From Lachnospiraceae bacterium (GTDB taxonomy: Bacteria > Bacillota > Clostridia > Lachnospirales > Lachnospiraceae), in the NCBI GenBank assembly GCA_024680595.1, contig JAILCB010000021.1, positions 1 through 37,785 of the forward strand: a stretch of 37,785 bases of DNA. Direction: 5' to 3'. Shown in pieces: positions 33,521 to 37,785 of the stretch; within the stretch, counting starts at the first letter, position 1; every line of letters begins with the position of its first letter. The notes below the pieces were generated by a model. It did no database searches. It was given only the letters and a program-made list of their open reading frames with translations, and was not told the origin of the DNA. A program made the position numbers and the translations under genes.

Positions 33521-33597
33521 TGCTCTCCTTTCGCGATCCGCTAACCCACGGAAATCAGCCTTTTTACTAGAGGTGATGCTCTCCTTTTCACAGACCG
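33521..33597 (-). repeat. Duplicated ribosome-site segment in the ileS leader (period 56 bp)
   Basis: The minus-strand block CGGATCGCGAAAGGAGAGCA just before the ileS start has a copy, CGGTCTGTGAAAAGGAGAGCA, 56 bases further upstream. The upstream copy is followed by ATC rather than a start codon, so it is a decoy site with no reading frame. Confidence 0.7.
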
Positions 33598-33605
33598 TAA
33601 CGTTT

Positions 33606-33614
33606 ATTATAGCA
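33606..33614 (-). promoter_or_regulatory. Extended -10 promoter of ileS
   Basis: On the minus strand, TGCTATAAT: perfect TATAAT at 33606-33611 with TGC in front. The -35 (TGTGCT) is poor. Transcription should start near 33599, just before the upstream copy of the duplicated ribosome site. Confidence 0.6.
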
Positions 33615-33686
33615 TATTTTCCCTAATTAGCACATATTTCAGCCATCATCAGAGAATTTACCTTCATTTCCCCGGGGCCTGAAAAT

Positions 33687-34829
33687 CTATTCCCGGCCTA
33701 ATATTTGGATTTGCTCCAGGGTTAGACCCCTGGCGGGTGCTGTGGGGCCTGCCGCCCTCCGATCCCTGGCTTCAAGTATTTCCTTTATCCGGTCCGGCGG
33801 GATTCTGCCCCTGCCCACCTCTATTAGGGTGCCCGCAATGATTCGGACCATATTATAGAGAAAACCGTAGCCCTTTACGGTAATTATGACATCCATAGCC
33901 TGCCTGCCATGGAACATTTCATCTGACCCTAAGGTCTCTGCTCTCGTTTCGCCTTCTGCCGTCATTTGGCTTTCTGCCGTCATTTGGCTTCCTGCCGTCA
34001 TTTGGCTTTCTGCCGTCATTTGGCTTTCTGCCGTCATTTGGCCTTCTGCCGTCGTTTGCCTTCCTGCCGTCGTTTGGCTTCCTGCCGTCGTTTGGCTTCC
34101 CGCCGTCATTTGGCTTCCTGCCGTCATTTGGCCTTCTGCCGTCATTTGGCTTTCTGCCGTCATTTGCCTTCCTGCCGTCATTTGGCTTCCTGCCGTCGTT
34201 TGCCTTCCTGCCGTCATTTCGCCTTCTGCCGTCGTTTCGCCTTCTGCCGTCGTTTGCCTTCCTGACGTCGTTTGGCTTTCCGGCACAATTATGGGTTCAG
34301 CCTCCACCCTTGCCTCTGTTATCTCCCGGACGCTGGTCTTTGCCTGGGTATAGATAGAGCAGAAGCTCTTGAAATCATGCCGGCCCACCAGAAAGGCCGC
34401 AGCCTGATTCATTTTTTCAATATCTAATGGATAATAGGTGAAATGAGAATAGAGCCTCTTCAAGGGATCCGGAAAGGGCGCCCTATAGATTCGATATTTA
34501 TATGTTTTCTCAGTAGGCACATTCCTGGGATGAAAATCCGGCTCCACCTGGATAGAAGCGCGGACGCATATATCCTCAGGCAGACGGCTATTAAGGGCAT
34601 AGGCAAATTTATCCGCCTCCATTCTGGCCTCCGTATCAAATATAGCCAGATTTCCCTTTGCATGTACCCCCGCATCCGTGCGGCTGGCCCCTTCCACGCA
34701 TACCTCTTCCCCTGTGATGGACAGAATAGCCTTATTGAGCTCCCCCTCCACGGTGGGCTGTCCTTCCTGGAACTGCCAGCCGTGATAATTTGTACCGTCA
34801 TAGGCAACCGTTAAAAGGATTCTACGCAT
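33687..34829 (-). CDS. truA: tRNA pseudouridine synthase A, paralogue 2, with an 18-copy hexapeptide insertion
   Basis: Modifies tRNA positions 38-40. The catalytic motif is GASRTDAGVHA with Asp52. Flanking marks are VAYDGTNYHGW, FHPRNVPTEKTYKYRIY, GRHDFKSFCS, VKGYGFLYNMVRIIAGTL and AAGPTAPARGLTL, so both halves of the fold are complete. Between the strand ending ARVEAEPIIV and the strand starting AMDVIITVKGYG, where other TruA proteins have a short loop, residues 187-294 are 18 exact-length hexapeptides of form [M/T]-T-A-[E/G]-[G/S/R]-[Q/E]. The total is 380 residues against about 250. The start is ATG 34829 with GGAGG five bases upstream; an ATG at 34889 lacks a site. It follows ecfT, the conserved Firmicutes order, so this is the ancestral copy. 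Confidence 0.92.
   Translation of the reverse strand: MRRILLTVAYDGTNYHGWQFQEGQPTVEGELNKAILSITGEEVCVEGASRTDAGVHAKGNLAIFDTEARMEADKFAYALNSRLPEDICVRASIQVEPDFHPRNVPTEKTYKYRIYRAPFPDPLKRLYSHFTYYPLDIEKMNQAAAFLVGRHDFKSFCSIYTQAKTSVREITEARVEAEPIIVPESQTTSGRQTTAEGETTAEGEMTAGRQTTAGSQMTAGRQMTAESQMTAEGQMTAGSQMTAGSQTTAGSQTTAGRQTTAEGQMTAESQMTAESQMTAGSQMTAESQMTAEGETRAETLGSDEMFHGRQAMDVIITVKGYGFLYNMVRIIAGTLIEVGRGRIPPDRIKEILEARDRRAAGPTAPARGLTLEQIQILGRE
33948..34271 (-). repeat. In-frame minisatellite in truA-2: 18 tandem units of 18 bp
   Basis: Exactly 324 bases. Units read GCCGTC[A/G]TTTGGCTT[T/C]CT-like on the plus strand. Variation is confined to a few positions and mixes three or four unit types in no order. 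The period is a multiple of three, so copy changes keep frame. Open frames on the plus strand here are a by-product of the period. Confidence 0.95.
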
Positions 34830-34893
34830 AGCCGCCTCCATCCCCAACCCGGATTCCATTCCTCTCTGCCTTAGAATACAAGCCCCCATATCT

Positions 34894-34902
34894 ATAATAG
34901 CA
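34894..34902 (-). promoter_or_regulatory. Possible extended -10 promoter for truA-2
   Basis: On the minus strand, TGCTATTAT, 65 bases before ATG 34829, without a recognisable -35. The 209 bases between ecfT and truA-2 also include a hairpin with a TTCG-type loop near 35010-35030, just after ecfT, lacking a T-run. Confidence 0.35.
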
Positions 34903-35038
34903 GGGCATATCCCGCGCTTTGCACGAGAATTCCGAATGCCCTTCCCTGCCGCATCCGGATAGTTATAGGATTGAGTATTTCATCAGAAATCCGCAATCCG
35001 CAGACGACCGGCCCTCGCGAAGCGATGGGCGGGTCCCC

Positions 35039-35884
35039 TCATTCGATAATGGCAAACCTGTTTCGAATCATATCCATGATTCCCAAATGAATTCCCCTGG
35101 AATAAATCACCAGTCCCAGAAAGACAAATAGGACTATATATGTTATGGCATCTCTTTTCTTGTATACAAGAGGCTTCATCTTTGTCCTGCCGCTGCCGCC
35201 CCTATAACAGCGGGCCTCCATGGCCATGGCCAAATCATTGGCCCTGCGGAAGGCAGATATGAATAAGGGTACCAGAATGGGTACCAGACTTTTGGCCTTC
35301 TTGATAATGTTGCCGTGCTCGAAATCCGCCCCCCTGGCCATCTGAGCCTTCATAATCTTGTCGGTCTCCTCCAGCAGAATAGGAATAAAGCGCAGGGCTA
35401 TGGACATCATCATGGCTATTTCATGCACCGGCACATGAAACACTTTCAAGACACTCATGGCCTTCTCCAGACCGTCCGTCAGGTTATTGGGGGTAGTAGT
35501 CAGAGTCAGAATTGAGGCCCCAATAATCAGGTACATGAGCCGGATTACCGTTAAAATGGCCATCTCCAGTCCATTATCCGTAATGGTCAGCTTCCATATC
35601 CGCAGAATTGGCACCCCGGATGACAGGAAGAGATTGAATATAACCGTAATTAACATCAATATTACAATACTCTTCATGCCCCGGACCATATAGCGGAAGG
35701 GAACCTTGGAAAGCTTTATAACGGAAAACAGAAAGGCTGTGATCGCTATGAAACCGGCCACATTCTTAAAGAGGAACAGAGATATTATGAAAATCAGAGT
35801 TCCCGCCAGTTTTGTACGCGGATCCAGCCTATGGATAAGGGAATCCGCATGATAATATTGTCCAAGGGTAATATCTCTTAGCAT
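35039..35884 (-). CDS. ecfT: ECF transporter transmembrane subunit EcfT
   Basis: Membrane scaffold of the shared energy-coupling factor module that drives vitamin and cofactor uptake with separate S components. At 281 residues it has the usual size. The N-terminal SLIHRLDPRTKLAGTLIFII is diagnostic. The two coupling-helix motifs are ARGADFEHGN and AMEARCYRGG, which contact the two ATPases. About five to six hydrophobic spans are visible, including 26-60 and the last near 245-265. The ATG has GAGGAAAT and lies 21 bases after the ATPase fusion gene. No S-component gene is near, as expected for a group II module with S components scattered over the genome. Confidence 0.95.
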   Translation of the reverse strand: MLRDITLGQYYHADSLIHRLDPRTKLAGTLIFIISLFLFKNVAGFIAITAFLFSVIKLSKVPFRYMVRGMKSIVILMLITVIFNLFLSSGVPILRIWKLTITDNGLEMAILTVIRLMYLIIGASILTLTTTPNNLTDGLEKAMSVLKVFHVPVHEIAMMMSIALRFIPILLEETDKIMKAQMARGADFEHGNIIKKAKSLVPILVPLFISAFRRANDLAMAMEARCYRGGSGRTKMKPLVYKKRDAITYIVLFVFLGLVIYSRGIHLGIMDMIRNRFAIIE

Positions 35885-35905
35885 ATTTCCTCGATGGGTG
35901 ACGCC

Positions 35906-37741
35906 CTATGCAAAACGCAGTATCTCGTTACGCGCCTCTTCTATGGTTGTGATCAGGGGATCCACTGGAAAACCCGATCTCTTCAAATCTCCCATAATAT
36001 ATGTGACCTGAGGAGCCCTTAGCCCCATCTCTTCCAGCTCTTCCCTATGGCCGAAAACCTGCCGGGGAGAGCCGTCCATTCTGAGGCAGCCCTTATCCAT
36101 GCATAGGATTCTGTCCACGTAATTTGCCACATCCTCCATGCTATGGGATACCAGTACAACAGTAATCTGATTCTTATCCCGGAGACTCTTCACCAGATCC
36201 AGAATCTCATCTCTGCCCTGGGGATCCAGTCCGGCCGTGGGCTCGTCCAGAATCAATATATCGGGCTTCATGGCCAGAACTCCGGCAATAGCCACCCTTC
36301 TCTTCTGTCCTCCCGACAGGTCAAAGGGGGATACATAGAAGAGGTCATCGGGAAGCTTCACGCTCTTCAGGGCTTCATAGGCCCTAAGCTCGGCATCCTT
36401 GTCGGATAAGCCCATATTCTTGGGTCCAAAACAAACATCCTTGAAAACAGTTTCCTCGAAAAGCTGATGCTCCGGATATTGAAAGACCAGACCCACATGG
36501 GATCTCAATTCTCTCCTCTTGTAGCCCTTTTCAAATATATCCTGTCCCTTGAAGTAAACCGCCCCCTCTGTTGGCTCTATGAGACCGTTCAGATGCTGGA
36601 CCAGAGTAGACTTTCCGGAACCGGTATGGCCGATTAGTCCAATGAATTCCCCCTTGTATATGGACAGATTAATGTCTTTCAGGGCCTGAATCTCGTCGGA
36701 GGTGTCCTTGCTATAAGTGTAGCCCACATGATCCAGAATGAGAAGGGGTGGTTCTTTGGCGCTATCCTCTTCTGCAGATCCCGCCTGCTCCCTGCCGGCT
36801 CCTGCGCCCTTGCCGGAATCCCCTCCGGAAACAGGATTTTCCTGAGCCAATGCAGGTCCTGCCTTTTGACCTGGGGCCCCACCTCTTAGGGTCAGCTTTT
36901 TTGCTAACGCCTCTACCAGCTCCTCATTGGTGAGAATACTCTCCGGCAGATCCAGTCCCGCCTTCCTTAATTCATAGGAAAGCATGGTGGGCTGGGGAAC
37001 GTCCAAACGCAGGGCCCTCAGGGTCTCAATCCGGGTAAAGATCTCCCTCGGTGTCCCCTGCAGGGCAATCTTTCCCTGATTCATGACAAAGACCCGGTTT
37101 GCGTAAATCACTTCCTCCATATAATGGGTAATGAGGATGACCGTAACATTCTCCACCGAATTCAGGGCCCTGGCGGCCCGGATTACCTCCTTCCGGCCTG
37201 CGGGATCCAGCATGGCCGTGGGCTCATCCATGATGATACATTTGGGATGCATGGCTACAACCCCTGCAATGGCAACCCTCTGCTTCTGTCCGCCGGAAAG
37301 CCGGTTGGGGGAATGGGTGCGGTAATCATACATTCCCAGAATCTGCAGGGCCTCTTTTACCCTTTCCCAGATTTGCTCTGTGGGCACCCCCATATTCTCG
37401 GGGCCGAAGCCCACATCCTCCTCCACCACATTACCGATAATCTGGTTATCAGGATTCTGAAATACCATTCCGGCATTCTGCCTTATATCCCAGAGATATT
37501 TGGGATCTCTGGTATTCATGCCATCCACCTCTACACTGCCCTCTGTGGGATACAGTATGGCATTAATGTGCTTGGCAAGGGTGGATTTGCCTGAACCATT
37601 TCCCCCTAATATGGCAATGAACTCCCCTTTTTTCACATTCAGGGAGACTCCGTCCACTGCGCGGATAATGCCGGAGGGGTTACCGTCCTCATCCCGCCTG
37701 ATATATTCGTATGCCAGATCCTTTGTCTCTACGATACCCAT
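35906..37741 (-). CDS. ECF transporter ATPases EcfA1 and EcfA2 fused in one polypeptide
   Basis: The two energy-coupling ATPases are one 611-residue protein, where most Firmicutes have two genes of about 280 residues each. Domain 1 has Walker A GGNGSGKST (about 46-54), MVFQNPDNQ, the signature LSGGQKQR, Walker B CIIMDEPTAMLDP and ITHYMEEV. Domain 2 has Walker A GHTGSGKST, LVFQYPEHQLFEETV, LSGGQKRR, LILDEPTAGLDP and VSHSMEDV, and it ends with the EcfA2-type tail. Both sites look competent. The joint is a low-complexity stretch of about 45 residues rich in Gly, Ala and Glu after LTLRGG. The start is ATG 37741 at MGIVETKDLAYEY; the TTG at 37771 has no spaced ribosome site. Upstream neighbours (often rplQ) lie outside the window. 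Confidence 0.9.
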   Translation of the reverse strand: MGIVETKDLAYEYIRRDEDGNPSGIIRAVDGVSLNVKKGEFIAILGGNGSGKSTLAKHINAILYPTEGSVEVDGMNTRDPKYLWDIRQNAGMVFQNPDNQIIGNVVEEDVGFGPENMGVPTEQIWERVKEALQILGMYDYRTHSPNRLSGGQKQRVAIAGVVAMHPKCIIMDEPTAMLDPAGRKEVIRAARALNSVENVTVILITHYMEEVIYANRVFVMNQGKIALQGTPREIFTRIETLRALRLDVPQPTMLSYELRKAGLDLPESILTNEELVEALAKKLTLRGGAPGQKAGPALAQENPVSGGDSGKGAGAGREQAGSAEEDSAKEPPLLILDHVGYTYSKDTSDEIQALKDINLSIYKGEFIGLIGHTGSGKSTLVQHLNGLIEPTEGAVYFKGQDIFEKGYKRRELRSHVGLVFQYPEHQLFEETVFKDVCFGPKNMGLSDKDAELRAYEALKSVKLPDDLFYVSPFDLSGGQKRRVAIAGVLAMKPDILILDEPTAGLDPQGRDEILDLVKSLRDKNQITVVLVSHSMEDVANYVDRILCMDKGCLRMDGSPRQVFGHREELEEMGLRAPQVTYIMGDLKRSGFPVDPLITTIEEARNEILRFA

Positions 37742-37785
37742 ACTTCTCTGCCCTGCACTGCAAATTTTCAATTCCTACCCGCGAG

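Noticed and set aside
33886-34353. Hydrophobic repetitive plus-strand frame (AVIWLS-like repeats) opposite truA-2
   Set aside because: It is the reverse complement of the 18-bp minisatellite, which keeps several frames open. The sense frame continues a complete TruA protein.
35010-35038. TTCG-loop hairpin after ecfT as a terminator
   Set aside because: No U-run on the minus strand; it may be a simple hairpin, so it is only mentioned in passing.

Overview
The window reads as chromosomal DNA of a butyrate-forming, Gram-positive anaerobe of the Lachnospiraceae type (Clostridia). The evidence is a butyryl-CoA:acetate-type CoA-transferase, lipoproteins with L-V-G-C lipoboxes, strong AGGAGG ribosome binding sites, GTG and TTG starts, an ECF transporter core next to truA, and a long-form (type 2) isoleucyl-tRNA synthetase. 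No phage, IS element, CRISPR array, rRNA or tRNA gene was seen.

Layout. 1-3.3 kb: the end of a YesM/LytS-like sensor kinase, then a three-gene polar amino acid ABC importer behind a long, hairpin-rich leader. 3.3-5.5 kb: a lipoprotein of unknown function and a DegV protein in one operon. 5.9-11.3 kb: a carbohydrate cluster with an AraB-like kinase, an AraM-like glycerol-1-phosphate dehydrogenase and a GpsA-like dehydrogenase, read away from a divergent DeoR repressor. 11.5-16.8 kb: a first truA, a BvgS-like hybrid kinase and a DUF1624 membrane protein. 17.1-21.4 kb: a condensation-fold acyltransferase, a GH25 lysozyme lipoprotein and an AAA/PD-(D/E)XK protein. 21.7-27.4 kb: the CoA-transferase, then (reading on the minus strand) a PfkB sugar kinase, an 840-residue anchored protein with a degenerate C39-like tail, and a PP2C phosphatase, packed almost without gaps. 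27.6-37.7 kb: glycogen phosphorylase, ileS, a second truA with an in-frame 18 x 18 bp repeat, ecfT, and a fused ecfA1-ecfA2.

The most unusual signal lies in the intergenic DNA. Five genes (degV, araM, deoR, the hybrid kinase and the DUF1624 gene), and possibly truA-1, have their 3' end, including the stop codon, tandemly copied downstream one to four times with periods of 49-70 bp. In the araM and DUF1624 arrays each clear copy carries a small hairpin, and the differences between copies keep pairing only in the mRNA-sense strand through G-U wobbles, which suggests structured 3' RNA. A separate dispersed hairpin element sits beside two bidirectional terminators, with fragments elsewhere. The truA-2 minisatellite, a duplicated ileS leader and repetitive linkers in secreted proteins suggest a genome prone to short tandem duplication.

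All coordinates, motifs and pairings were read by eye. Family names come from recognised motifs, not from searches.
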